This document shows positions 24,411 to 32,591 of a stretch of DNA of 33,375 nt, one piece after another (the first letter of the stretch is position 1; every line of letters begins with the position of its first letter). The stretch comes from 4572-123 sp002084545. Its GTDB lineage: Bacteria > Desulfobacterota > Desulfobacteria > Desulfobacterales > 4572-123. The stretch covers positions 1-33,375 of the forward strand of contig JAOZSJ010000031.1 of assembly GCA_029939715.1 (NCBI GenBank). Direction: 5' to 3'. Both the position numbers and the translations under genes were made by a program. Under the pieces are notes generated by a model, which did not search any database, was not told the origin of the DNA, and worked only from the letters and a program-made list of their open reading frames with translations.

Positions 24411-25004
24411 TTAATTCAAATTATGCTTACCCATCAGCCGATCCAGCATTATTGCAGCGGCACACCGCACGGACAGATGGTTGTAGCCGGTATTTCCCTT
24501 TATCGGTTCTATAATGTAGTCTGCCTTTGCAATAAACGGTTCTGAAAGCCCCCAGGCCGTTCCAAAAACCAGCAGATACGGATTCCCGCTCTGCAAAAGT
24601 TTCCTGAATGCTTTATAGCTGATGCCCGGCCGGGTATCGATGTCACGCGCACAGGTAACGGTGACTTTCGGAAAACCCTCGCCGGAGGCGGCAATATGTT
24701 CGAGAACCTGATTCATTGATTCTTTAATATGAATCATTTCAAGAGCTTTACGCCGTTTCGGATTATATGTTGATCCAAATCCTTCAGTCCAGTGGCTGAC
24801 AATTTTTTCCACCAGACGCTTCTGATCCGCCAGCGGTGTAACAACATAAAAGGCCCTGGCACCAAAGGTACGGACTGCTCTTGCAATATCATGCAGATCA
24901 AGGTTGGTCACGGCAGAGGTAATAATCTCCCCATTTTTATTCACCACCGGATAATGCGTCAGTGCCACATACAGGTTGGGCCTGAATAATTTTTTCAATC
25001 TCAA
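24411..25004 (-). CDS. SPOUT-type RNA methyltransferase (TrmD-associated family)
   Basis: 197-residue SAM-dependent RNA methyltransferase of the small family that often follows trmD in Desulfobacterota and some thermophiles. Its target RNA is not known to me. Visible motifs: YVALTHYPVVNKNGEI, TNLDLHDIARAVRTFGA and, at the knot, LLVFGTAWGLSEPFI and GYNHLSVRCAAAIMLDRL, typical of alpha/beta-knot methyltransferases. The chosen ATG overlaps the end of trmD by 68 bases; family members usually begin right at the LYVAL strand, so a later start (for example GTG of YVAL, about 24987) is possible. Part of the translation block. Confidence 0.85.
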   Translation of the reverse strand: MRLKKLFRPNLYVALTHYPVVNKNGEIITSAVTNLDLHDIARAVRTFGARAFYVVTPLADQKRLVEKIVSHWTEGFGSTYNPKRRKALEMIHIKESMNQVLEHIAASGEGFPKVTVTCARDIDTRPGISYKAFRKLLQSGNPYLLVFGTAWGLSEPFIAKADYIIEPIKGNTGYNHLSVRCAAAIMLDRLMGKHNLN

Positions 25005-25725
25005 GACACCATTTTTTCAGAATTTCGATTTCACTGCTGCTTAAGGACCTTGCCTTCAGCAGATCCGGCCGTTTTAAAAAAGTTCGAATCATCGATGTTT
25101 CCATCCTCCAGGTTTCAATCGCCGCATGATTGCCGGACAGAAGCACATCAGGAACTTCCCGGCCCTCAAACATGCGCGGCCGCGTAAAATGAGCATGCTC
25201 CAGCATATCCTGGGAAAAAGAATCCTTTTCCGCTGAATCAATTCCCCCTAAAATGCCCGGAATAAGCCGTGTTACGGCATCAATAAGGATCATGGCGCCC
25301 AGTTCACCGCCGGTGAGCACATAATCTCCAATTGATATCTCATCATCGATAAAATCATAGCCGATACGTTCGTCCACACCTTCATACCGGCCGCATACCA
25401 GAATAAGCCCCTTAAGTTTTACAAGTTCCCGGGCAATCTCCTGATTGAAGGAGCGCCCCTGCGGTGTCAGAAGAATCGTTTTGGCACGGGGCAGTCTCTT
25501 TCGAGATGCCCTGATCGCCCCGGCCAAAGGTTCCGGTTTCATCACCATACCGCAGCCCCCGCCATATGGCCGATCATCCGTAACCTTGTGCCGTCCTTCG
25601 GCAAAATCCCTTATGTTAGTGGCCCGGGCTGAAATTTTGCCGTTTTCAAGAGCCCTTCTGATAATCCCGTGCTGCCAGAATCCATCAAACATTTCAGGAA
25701 AAATCGTCAGAACGTCAAAATTCAT
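24937..25725 (-). CDS. trmD: tRNA (guanine37-N1)-methyltransferase TrmD
   Basis: 262-residue SPOUT methyltransferase that makes m1G37 next to the anticodon and prevents frameshifting. Motifs: FDVLTIFPEMF, RDFAEGRHKVTDDRPYGGG, LILVCGRYEGVDERI, EISIGDYVLTGGELGAM (the trefoil knot), RPRMFEGREVPDVLLSGNHAAI and the catalytic-Asp region around ARATNIRDF. Slightly longer than E. coli TrmD (255) through a tail, PVCGTDALSGGE, that overlaps the next gene. It follows rimM after 39 bases. Confidence 0.97.
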   Translation of the reverse strand: MNFDVLTIFPEMFDGFWQHGIIRRALENGKISARATNIRDFAEGRHKVTDDRPYGGGCGMVMKPEPLAGAIRASRKRLPRAKTILLTPQGRSFNQEIARELVKLKGLILVCGRYEGVDERIGYDFIDDEISIGDYVLTGGELGAMILIDAVTRLIPGILGGIDSAEKDSFSQDMLEHAHFTRPRMFEGREVPDVLLSGNHAAIETWRMETSMIRTFLKRPDLLKARSLSSSEIEILKKWCLEIEKIIQAQPVCGTDALSGGE

Positions 25726-25764
25726 CTATGTTTAACCATCTAAACAAACCAGATAATAATTAAG

Positions 25765-26274
25765 CTACAGCCCTTCAGGTAAATCCACCTGCATCGTTTT
25801 GCTTTCAAGATCGATGACTTTAACGACCTTTTCCAGCGCCGGAATCAATGTTTCCCTGTTTCCTTTCCGAACCACATACACATCATTGCTGCCTGTCTCG
25901 ATAATCGATTCGATATTGCCCAGGCAAGTCCCGTCGATCAGAAAAACACGCAGTCCAATAAGATCGGACCAGTAATAAACCCCTTCTTCAAGCTGGGGCA
26001 GGGATGTTCTGTCGATTAAAATCCGTGCTCCTTTGAAATTTTGAGCCCGGTCAATATCCGAAATTCCCTCCAGTGACAAAAGAAAAAACCGTTTATGAGG
26101 TCGTAACCATCTGATTAGCCACGATTTTACTGAGCCATCAATATTTTGGATAAAAATCGAGCTGCCGGGATCAAAAAGCGACAAGGATTCGGAATCGGAG
26201 AAGATCTTCAAGGTACCTTTGACACCATGCGTACCCACCACTTTGCCTATGGGAAGGAAGCCATCTTTTTCCAT
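25765..26274 (-). CDS. rimM: Ribosome maturation factor RimM
   Basis: 169-residue 30S assembly factor that binds S19 and helps mature the 16S rRNA 3' domain. The N-terminal RimM domain starts FLPIGKVVGTHGVKGTLKIF; the PRC-barrel part contains YYWSDLIGLRVFLIDG and NDVYVVRKGNRETLIPAL, then VDLPEGL at the end. The start is ambiguous: ATG at 26274 is used; a TTG at 26295, in frame, overlaps the khpA stop, has GGAAA upstream and would add seven residues. The place between khpA and trmD is canonical. Confidence 0.95.
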   Translation of the reverse strand: MEKDGFLPIGKVVGTHGVKGTLKIFSDSESLSLFDPGSSIFIQNIDGSVKSWLIRWLRPHKRFFLLSLEGISDIDRAQNFKGARILIDRTSLPQLEEGVYYWSDLIGLRVFLIDGTCLGNIESIIETGSNDVYVVRKGNRETLIPALEKVVKVIDLESKTMQVDLPEGL

Positions 26275-26287
26275 AAAACAATACCGG

Positions 26288-26518
26288 TTACTCAAGTATT
26301 TCCAGAACCGTCCGCTTTTTTATTTTGGCTGAAGCCGCGCTCAAAATAGTTCGCATGGCCCGCGCCGTGCGCCCCTGTTTGCCGATAACTTTACCCAGAT
26401 CTTCCTTGGCAACACTCAGCTCCAGCACTGACGTCTGGTTTCCTTCTATCTCCGTTACCGCTACCACTTCCGGATTATCAACTAATGCTTTGGCAATGTA
26501 AGTAATCAGATCTTTCAT
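26288..26518 (-). CDS. khpA: KH-domain RNA-binding protein KhpA
   Basis: 76-residue single KH-domain protein. It carries the RNA-binding GxxG loop in GKVIGKQGRTARAMRTIL (Gly-Lys-Gln-Gly) followed by the family helix. In Gram-positive bacteria KhpA pairs with KhpB in RNA binding and cell elongation; in this lineage it is known mainly from its fixed place between rpsP and rimM. Normal size. GGAG precedes the start. The 159 bases to rpsP contain no gene. Confidence 0.95.
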   Translation of the reverse strand: MKDLITYIAKALVDNPEVVAVTEIEGNQTSVLELSVAKEDLGKVIGKQGRTARAMRTILSAASAKIKKRTVLEILE

Positions 26519-26677
26519 AGCTTCATCTCCTTTGCTGTTTGTTGAGATTTAGAGCTCAAGATATTCACTGTATCAGCATTCCAAATCAAAAAATTCCGAT
26601 CGGTGGTTATGTCAGGCAATTTAATGCTCGAATAAAAACATGATTTTTCGTCCGGATACTAACTTATCGAACAAGCA

Positions 26678-26932
26678 TCAGGCCGGATTCGCGTAAACGC
26701 CCTCTTTTTTTAAAATATTATTTACGGTATCCGTAGGAATTGCGCCCTGATCCATCCAGTGACGCACCCGTTCGGGTTTCAGTTTAATTTCTGCGGGATC
26801 AGGCAGCGGGTTATATGTACCGACAATTTCAAGAAATCTGCCGTCTCTCGGGCTTTCACCGTCAGCAACAACAATTCGGTAAAATGGTCGTTTTTTGGCA
26901 CCATGCCTGGCTAATCTGATTTTTACTCCCAT
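26678..26932 (-). CDS. rpsP: Small ribosomal subunit protein S16
   Basis: 84-residue ribosomal protein bS16, needed for 30S assembly. The sequence follows the family throughout: MGVKIRLARHGAKKRPFYRI, VVADGESPRDGRFLEIVGTYNP and the C-terminal VRHWMDQGAIPTDTVNNIL. AAGGAG lies just before the ATG. It follows ffh by 12 bases, so both are on one transcript. Confidence 0.98.
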   Translation of the reverse strand: MGVKIRLARHGAKKRPFYRIVVADGESPRDGRFLEIVGTYNPLPDPAEIKLKPERVRHWMDQGAIPTDTVNNILKKEGVYANPA

Positions 26933-26944
26933 ACAATTTCTCCT

Positions 26945-28276
26945 TCAAAACGGCAGCATGCCCCGGCCCATTCCGCGCATACCGCCCTTGTTAATTTTTT
27001 TCATCATTTTCAAAACCTGGGTATAATTTTTCAACAACCGGTTTACATCCTGAATACTGGTTCCGCTGCCCTTTGCAATCCGTTTGCGGCGGCTGCCGTT
27101 GATAATTCCGTGTTTTTGTCTTTCTTTTTTTGTCATGGAATTGATAACCGCCTCGACTTTTACCAACTCCCTGTCATCAACCTCAAGATTTTTCAGTTGT
27201 TTGTTTTTGCCGATACCCGGTATCATTCCCATCAGGTCGGACAAAGATCCCATTTTTCGAATCTGAACCATCTGATCTCGAAAATCTTCCAGGGTAAACT
27301 GACTCTTCCTCAGCTTTTTTTCAAGCTCTGCCGCCTTTTTCTGGTCCATCATATCCTGGGCTTTTTCAATCATGGTCAAAACATCGCCCATGCCCAGAAT
27401 TCTTGACGCCATCCGCTCAGGATGAAACGGCTCAAGCGCACTTAATTTTTCACCAACACCGATAAACTTTATGGGTTTATCCGTAATCGATTTGATGGAA
27501 AGGGCCGCCCCGCCACGGGCATCACCATCCATTTTGGTCAGTACAACACCGCCGATATCAAGAGTATCGTTAAACGACTTAGCGATATGAACAGCATCCT
27601 GACCGGTCATGGCATCTGCTACAAGCAGAATATCCGACGGCTTAACCCTGTCCTTGATCCGGCCAAGCTCGGCCATCAACTCTTCATCAACATGAAGCCG
27701 CCCGGCCGTATCCAGCAGCAACGTATCACAACCCTGAAGCTGGGCCGCGGTTCTGGCCTGCTGGCAGATATCAACCGGGTCCATGTCCGTACTGGACTCA
27801 AACACCGGCACATCAAGCTGCTGACCAAGTTTCTTCAGTTGATCAATAGCCGCCGGCCGATATACATCAGCCGGCACCAGATAAGGTTTTTTTCCATTTT
27901 TCCTGAGAAAGACAGATAATTTCCCCGCCGTAGTGGTCTTACCGGAGCCCTGAAGACCCACCAGCATAACCGACACCGGATGAGACCCTGCAAGACAGAG
28001 ATCCTCATGATGTCCGCCCATCAGTTCAGTGAGCTCATCATTGACAATTTTGATAACCTGCTGCCCGGGGGTCAGGCTGGCAAGCACCTCCTGTCCCATG
28101 GCCCGCTGCCGGATATCCGCAATCAGGTTTTTAACGACCTTGTAATGGACATCGGCTTCCAGCAGGGCCATGCGCACGGCACGCAATCCCTCGGTAATAT
28201 TTTTTTCACTCAGCTTGCCGTGCCCTTTTAACTTCTTGAATACGGCATCCAGCTTTTCACTCAGGTTATCAAACAT
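26945..28276 (-). CDS. ffh: Signal recognition particle protein Ffh
   Basis: 443-residue SRP54 GTPase. With 4.5S RNA it binds signal sequences at the ribosome and hands the complex to FtsY. N domain 1-95; G domain with P-loop GLQGSGKTTTAGKL (107-120), DTAGRLHVDEELMAEL and TKMDGDARGGAALS; Met-rich M domain ending GGMRGMGRGMLPF. An in-frame start at 28342 would add 22 residues, but MFDNLSEKL is the normal Ffh N-terminus and a sigma-70 promoter lies between the two candidates, so ATG 28276 is chosen. First gene of the minus-strand translation block. Confidence 0.97.
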   Translation of the reverse strand: MFDNLSEKLDAVFKKLKGHGKLSEKNITEGLRAVRMALLEADVHYKVVKNLIADIRQRAMGQEVLASLTPGQQVIKIVNDELTELMGGHHEDLCLAGSHPVSVMLVGLQGSGKTTTAGKLSVFLRKNGKKPYLVPADVYRPAAIDQLKKLGQQLDVPVFESSTDMDPVDICQQARTAAQLQGCDTLLLDTAGRLHVDEELMAELGRIKDRVKPSDILLVADAMTGQDAVHIAKSFNDTLDIGGVVLTKMDGDARGGAALSIKSITDKPIKFIGVGEKLSALEPFHPERMASRILGMGDVLTMIEKAQDMMDQKKAAELEKKLRKSQFTLEDFRDQMVQIRKMGSLSDLMGMIPGIGKNKQLKNLEVDDRELVKVEAVINSMTKKERQKHGIINGSRRKRIAKGSGTSIQDVNRLLKNYTQVLKMMKKINKGGMRGMGRGMLPF

Positions 28277-28309
28277 AAATTTATAGTCAACTATACGAGT
28301 TAAACCTTG

Positions 28310-28338
28310 AAAATATAAGTTAGAAAATGTTATGTCAA
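28310..28338 (-). promoter_or_regulatory. Sigma-70 promoter for the ffh operon
   Basis: On the minus strand a perfect TTGACA (28338-28333), 17 bases, then TATTTT (28315-28310). Transcription would start near 28303, giving a leader of about 27 bases and supporting ffh start 28276. It lies in the 141-base divergent gap shared with rlmN. Confidence 0.65.
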
Positions 28339-28417
28339 GCAAAATAATCGGTTTTAAAAAAACAACCGTTGTTTAAGGTCTCTGCACAGGATGAAATAGA
28401 TTTTAATATAAAAAATT

Positions 28418-29488
28418 ATGCATTCACCAATACCAAAAAAAGATATCAAAGAATTTACAAAAGGTCAACTTGTTGACTGGCTCAATGATCATTCCGTCCG
28501 CTCTTTTCGGGCCAATCAAATTTTAAGATGGATTTATGCCCGCCAGGCAGATACTTTTGATGCCATGACGGATCTTAAAAAAGAGACCCAGGCACTCATG
28601 GCCCGGCACTTCACAATTGACCGCCTGAACATTCAGTGCGTGGAAACATCCCGGGACGGTTCTAGAAAGTATCTTTTCCGGCTCAAGGACGGCCACCATA
28701 TCGAAACGGTATTGATCCCGGAAAAGGGGCATGCCACGCTTTGTATATCCAGTCAGGTCGGCTGCGCACAGGGATGCAGATTCTGCCTGACCGCCCGCAA
28801 TGGCTTTACCCGCAATCTCACTGCCGATGAAATGGTTTCCCAGGTGCGTGATGTAAAAAACGACATGGACAACCCCGGGGATCTGACCAATATCGTTGTC
28901 ATGGGCATGGGCGAACCGCTGGCCAACTATGACAATCTGATCCGGGCCATGAATATTATCCTCGACGGAGAGTTCGGGTTGAAGTTTGCAAAACGCCGGG
29001 TAACCGTTTCCAGTGCCGGTATGGTTCCCCGGCTGGAGGATCTGGGGCGCGACATTCCCGTTAACCTTGCAATATCATTGAATGCAACCGATAACAAGAC
29101 ACGCGATCACTTGATGCCGATTAATCGAAAATATCCCCTTGAAATTCTGCTGGAGGCCTGTCGAAAGTACAAATTGCAGCCGCACCGCCGTATTACCTTT
29201 GAATATATACTGATGGATGGCATAAACGATTCTAAGGCCGACGCCCTGCGCCTGGCCGAACTGCTGCGCCCCATCAGGGCAAAGATAAACCTGATACCGT
29301 TTAATGAACACCGGGGCAGTGACTTCAAGTGCCCGGCGGAATCGGTTATCCAGTGCTTCCAGCAAATCCTGATCGACAGAAACTATACCGTCATGATTCG
29401 CCGCAGCAAGGGCCAGGACATATCCGCGGCGTGCGGGCAACTGGCGGCTAAAGACAACCCGAGGGCCATCAAATCATCAAATGCCTGA
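28418..29488 (+). CDS. rlmN: Dual-specificity rRNA/tRNA adenine-C2 methyltransferase RlmN
   Basis: 356-residue radical-SAM enzyme that methylates C2 of A2503 in 23S rRNA and A37 in some tRNAs. The [4Fe-4S] motif CAQGCRFC (CxxxCxxC) follows ISSQVG; MGMGEPLANYDN and ISLNATDNKTRDHLMPINRKY are typical. The Cys of DISAACGQL near the C-terminus is the methyl-carrying Cys. Normal length. There is no clear Shine-Dalgarno before the ATG. The last 20 bases overlap the 3' end of the convergent PP-loop gene. Confidence 0.97.
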   Translation: MHSPIPKKDIKEFTKGQLVDWLNDHSVRSFRANQILRWIYARQADTFDAMTDLKKETQALMARHFTIDRLNIQCVETSRDGSRKYLFRLKDGHHIETVLIPEKGHATLCISSQVGCAQGCRFCLTARNGFTRNLTADEMVSQVRDVKNDMDNPGDLTNIVVMGMGEPLANYDNLIRAMNIILDGEFGLKFAKRRVTVSSAGMVPRLEDLGRDIPVNLAISLNATDNKTRDHLMPINRKYPLEILLEACRKYKLQPHRRITFEYILMDGINDSKADALRLAELLRPIRAKINLIPFNEHRGSDFKCPAESVIQCFQQILIDRNYTVMIRRSKGQDISAACGQLAAKDNPRAIKSSNA

Positions 29489-30467
29489 TATCCGAAGGGG
29501 GCAGTCCGATGACATTGATGCCGCTCCTGCCCCGGGGCGTGTCAATTTTGACCTTGACCTGCGTCAAACCGGGGGCCTTGCTGTATCCCGCGCAAATTGC
29601 ACCGGCCAGGGTGAGAATGGAGCGGTCCCCGCCGTGCGGCATCAGCACCGTGGGGCCGGGAAATTTTTCCACCTTGATAATCGTATCTTTTTCCGGGTCA
29701 TGGCAGGTCATAATATTTTCGTTGTCCTGCTTAGTCCGGCCGACAATGATTTTGGTGATTTCGTTTAGCCGAAAGTGCCGTCCATACTTGAGCAGCTCAA
29801 GCTCCCTTTCAATGCAGGTTTCCTGGTGAGCAAAAAGATCTTTCAGCCGGGTCGAATACCTCCCGTCCGTGAGCAGGCACCCGCCTGCCGGTGCCGGATA
29901 ACTTTTTACGCCGAAATCCATAGCCAGTTTAATCTGCCGCTTGCGTGACCTGCCCGTGATATCCAGTAGTTGTTCACGATCTATCAAACCCTGCTTTTCA
30001 GGCAGCGTCGGATCGAGCCTCCGGGCACTCAATGGGCGCACAATATAACCGTCAAACATGGAATTTTTTTCCACATAGCGCAGGGATGGCCTGGTCTGAG
30101 ACATGGGCCGCTGGCCCAGCACTTCACCGCTGAAAAGAAAATCAAAGCCTTTTGCCTGCATCATCTCGCCGGCAAGCCTGAACATCAGAGTATGGCAGTC
30201 CAGGCACGGGTTCATATGCTTTCCGTAACCACAGCGCGGATTTCTCAGCATGGGCAGATAGGTTTCGGTTATAGACCGGACCGTCAGCGGAATTCCGGTC
30301 ATTTCGGATGCCCCACGGGACTTGTCAGCGGAAAAAAAAGGAGTTTCAAAGGTAATCCATTCCACCTCGATTCCCTGTTTCTTCAGCATCAGGGCAGCCA
30401 AAATACTGTCCAACCCGCCGGAGCTAAGACCGAGCCCACGAACTTTTCCCGAATTTGAGTTTGTCAT
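29469..30467 (-). CDS. PP-loop tRNA thiolation-like protein (MnmA/ThiI-like)
   Basis: 332-residue protein with an N-terminal PP-loop ATP pyrophosphatase, GLSSGGLDSILAALMLKKQG (SGGxDS), as in MnmA and ThiI sulfur-transfer enzymes. Cys residues in NPRCGYGKHMNPCLDCH and later AGGCLLTDGRYS are candidates for persulfide or Fe-S chemistry. The C-terminal third (from about 210) resembles the NFACT-like RNA-binding module seen in such delta-type proteins, with IIVGRTKQDNENI. Related genes are annotated as tRNA thiouridylase or MnmA-like; the exact nucleoside is unknown and a standard MnmA is shorter in this half. The 3' end overlaps rlmN by 20 bases, tail to tail. Confidence 0.8.
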   Translation of the reverse strand: MTNSNSGKVRGLGLSSGGLDSILAALMLKKQGIEVEWITFETPFFSADKSRGASEMTGIPLTVRSITETYLPMLRNPRCGYGKHMNPCLDCHTLMFRLAGEMMQAKGFDFLFSGEVLGQRPMSQTRPSLRYVEKNSMFDGYIVRPLSARRLDPTLPEKQGLIDREQLLDITGRSRKRQIKLAMDFGVKSYPAPAGGCLLTDGRYSTRLKDLFAHQETCIERELELLKYGRHFRLNEITKIIVGRTKQDNENIMTCHDPEKDTIIKVEKFPGPTVLMPHGGDRSILTLAGAICAGYSKAPGLTQVKVKIDTPRGRSGINVIGLPPSDIRHLMI

Positions 30468-30518
30468 TTCTTTTTATAATTTATACTTCCTCGAACCGAG
30501 GAAACTTTTTTAAGTCCC

Positions 30519-30725
30519 TCACCCCAGCGAAGGGGAGCAGGGCGGGGGAGTGAATCCACCCGAACCGCTTGGAATTCCATGGGCACGAAAATTTCCCGCG
30601 GACATCAGTTTTTCCACATTGGCGGACCGGCATTGGGGACATTCGGGAGCATTTTTATCCGAGGATAAAAACAGCTCTTCAAATTCCCGGCCGCAATCCT
30701 TGCAAATAAATTCAAATATCGGCAT
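30519..30725 (-). CDS. FmdB-like zinc-ribbon protein
   Basis: 68-residue protein of the FmdB/CxxC_CxxC family, typically small putative regulators. It starts MPIFEFICKDCGREFEEL and has a second knuckle CPQCRSANVEKL, giving a CxxC...CxxC zinc ribbon, then a Gly/Ser/Pro-rich tail. ATG at 30725 has GGGAG 6 bases upstream; the ATG at 30731 touches that site and is rejected. Function unknown. Confidence 0.88.
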   Translation of the reverse strand: MPIFEFICKDCGREFEELFLSSDKNAPECPQCRSANVEKLMSAGNFRAHGIPSGSGGFTPPPCSPSLG

Positions 30726-30928
30726 TGTCATCTCCCTTGTATGAATACAGAAGCCGTCCTGCCAGACAGCGAACCCGCATTGGTATCAATTATCCTTCAT
30801 ATAAAACAATTTAAATACAAGATGGCGTTAGTCAAGTTTCATAAGGCAATTCTTTTTTATCATGATCAGATGCGGCAGGCTGGCCATACATTTTTTGGGT
30901 TTTCATGGTTGTGCAGGTCATTAAAACT

Positions 30929-30958
30929 AAAAAGGCCCGGATGACTCCGGGCCTTTTT
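30929..30958. terminator. Bidirectional rho-independent terminator
   Basis: AAAAAGGCCCGG-ATGACT-CCGGGCCTTTTT, a perfect 12-bp stem flanked by A5 and T5, works in both directions. It ends the choline-kinase-like gene (minus strand, stop at 31003). The rest of 30732-31002 contains no gene. Confidence 0.92.
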
Positions 30959-31002
30959 AGATCCCTGCTTGTAACATCTTTGTGCTTTGCGGTAGACGGA
31001 TG

Positions 31003-31956
31003 TTAAACTGCAACACCATAGGCGTCCTTTATGAACGTCATGTTTTCCATGGCATTTTCATATTTTTCCTTGCCGTATTTATAGTAGTCAAAGGTAATGT
31101 TGGAGATGTTTAACTGGATCAGGCTCCACAAAAACCAGTAGATATCCGGAAACGGTTTAAAAAGATCAATAAGAAGGAGAGTTCGATCCGAATCGCCTCC
31201 ATTACAATATGCGTTCACGATCTGTTCTTCTATATCCCTTGTAACCAGAATCTCTTGAAACATGTCTGCAATATCATAGTATTTCGGCGCCATGCCGCCA
31301 TATTCCCAATCGATGATGTATATCGGTTCGCTGTATTTATGTGCCGCGTCATCATTAATAAGAAGGAAGTTGTCGGCCAGCAGATCATTATGGCATGCGG
31401 TATATTCGGATTCGGGAATATTGATGATACCTGAAAGCTTGACAAGCCGGTCTATTGTGCCGGCAATATCAAATTCCGGATATTTTGCATCTAGATTATT
31501 GAGAATTGCCGACATTTTCATCACTTCCAGAAGGGGATTGAAAATTCGTTTCAATTTTATACCACAGGTATGGATTTTCCGAATCGGCCCGACGATTTTT
31601 TCGTGAAGCGATCTGTCTGCAAAGTGATCATTGGTTAAAACAGTGACATCATCAATAAATTCAACAATCGTAACGCCCTTGTCGGGCATGAACTTGATAA
31701 GCTTCGAAGATACCCCGATTTCGGACATTTTTCGGAGAGTATATGCTTCATGCTCACGGTTGATAAAAAGATCCGTCTTGTCTCCGTAGATCCGAACCGT
31801 ATAATCCCCCTTTTCAGATCGTATCCTGTAAAGTTTGTTTGTGATACCTCCACTCAACTGGGAGATGTTAATATCGAGGCCTTTCCATTCGGGCAGCAGT
31901 TCATGGCAGATCTCCGGGGTGAATTCTTTTTCCAAAAGGCTTTTGGCAGTGGTCAT
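31003..31956 (-). CDS. Choline/ethanolamine kinase-like protein
   Basis: 317-residue kinase of the choline/ethanolamine kinase group (LicA-like, APH fold). ATP-binding part: INISQLSGGITNKLYRI and DYTVRIYG. Catalytic loop ACHNDLLADNFLLIND (HNDL..DN), and the metal/DFG equivalent IYIIDWEYGGMAPKYYDIAD, both hallmark forms. It would phosphorylate choline or ethanolamine in the cytoplasm for phosphocholine decoration or phospholipid synthesis; the substrate is inferred. AAAGGA lies 8 bases before the ATG. Monocistronic with a strong terminator. Together with the BCCT, MttB-like and EutBC-like genes it adds to the window's amino-alcohol theme, although it is not in their operons. Confidence 0.85.
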   Translation of the reverse strand: MTTAKSLLEKEFTPEICHELLPEWKGLDINISQLSGGITNKLYRIRSEKGDYTVRIYGDKTDLFINREHEAYTLRKMSEIGVSSKLIKFMPDKGVTIVEFIDDVTVLTNDHFADRSLHEKIVGPIRKIHTCGIKLKRIFNPLLEVMKMSAILNNLDAKYPEFDIAGTIDRLVKLSGIINIPESEYTACHNDLLADNFLLINDDAAHKYSEPIYIIDWEYGGMAPKYYDIADMFQEILVTRDIEEQIVNAYCNGGDSDRTLLLIDLFKPFPDIYWFLWSLIQLNISNITFDYYKYGKEKYENAMENMTFIKDAYGVAV

Positions 31957-32098
31957 GTCGGATTCCTTTTTTGGGGTCTGAAATGGTTTTCACAGGCACT
32001 TGTTGGCCGGACAGCCGGCAAAACTCCGGTTACGACAATGCAACCGGCCTTATCAGATGATACTTAGCATTGTTTGTTTGAGCAGAAGCAATATAGCG

Positions 32099-32129
32099 AG
32101 GGATTGGGCACTGAGTCAATCCCTTTTTT
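32099..32129 (+). terminator. Rho-independent terminator without an upstream gene
   Basis: AGGGATTG (32099-32106), 10-base loop, CAATCCCT (32117-32124), then T to 32129. It reads as a terminator on the plus strand, but the nearest plus-strand gene upstream is rlmN, and the choline-kinase gene between points the other way. It may end a short untranslated RNA or a leader started in 31957-32098, or be left from a lost gene. No clear promoter was seen. Confidence 0.6.
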
Positions 32130-32325
32130 GACCGGGGGACTTACACGGTAACGGTTTGATCCGAACTTGGATGCCAGTTTGGCGGGGCTGTGTGTAAATT
32201 CATCCATGTGTCATGCAATCCCGTCTTCACAAAAAACTTGACAATGCCGCATTCAATAATGTAGTAAAACATATTCGGTTCGTCATGTATTTAATGAATT
32301 ACTCATATTTAATTTTTTGATCAAA

Positions 32326-32381
32326 CAATCCACAACTATTACATAATTACGTCGCTGTCGTGATGTAATAGTTGTGGATTG
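32326..32381. repeat. Perfect 19-bp inverted repeat
   Basis: CAATCCACAACTATTACAT (32326-32344) and ATGTAATAGTTGTGGATTG (32363-32381) are exact reverse complements around an 18-base centre. There is no T run on either side, so a terminator is unlikely. Candidates are a large operator for the downstream TRAP gene, a small mobile palindrome, or a structured RNA leader. TATAGACATCTATA, another perfect dyad, follows at about 32387-32400. Confidence 0.8.
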
Positions 32382-32424
32382 CAGTGTATAGACATCTATA
32401 AAAAATTTTTCGGGTTATATTTTC

Positions 32425-32488
32425 CACCGCTTGCGGTGTTAAAGACGGAAAAACCTTTTGATAGATACCCCGCCTGCTTACTGCGGGG
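32425..32488. repeat. Pair of GC-rich palindromes, REP-like
   Basis: CACCGC-TT-GCGGTG (32425-32438) and CCCCGC-N9-GCGGGG (32468-32488) lie in otherwise AT-rich intergenic DNA. This style of paired short GC palindrome is typical of dispersed intergenic repeats. No second copy is visible in the window, so the assignment is tentative. Confidence 0.5.
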
Positions 32489-32523
32489 CACTTCATTGTA
32501 TAACCGTCACCTTATGTTAACCC

Positions 32524-32549
32524 AATTGACTTTCCGTGTATTGTCAATT
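32524..32549 (+). promoter_or_regulatory. Inverted repeat upstream of the second DctP gene
   Basis: AATTGAC (32524-32530) and GTCAATT (32543-32549), perfect 7-bp arms with 12 bases between, 43 bases before the ATG. GTTAACC occurs on both sides (32516-32522 and 32559-32565). It is a plausible regulator site. A possible -35 TTGACA at 32238 lacks a good -10. Confidence 0.4.
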
Positions 32550-32591
32550 CAAACGTCCGTTAACCTAAAAGCATGAAAGGAGCCAGGTAGA

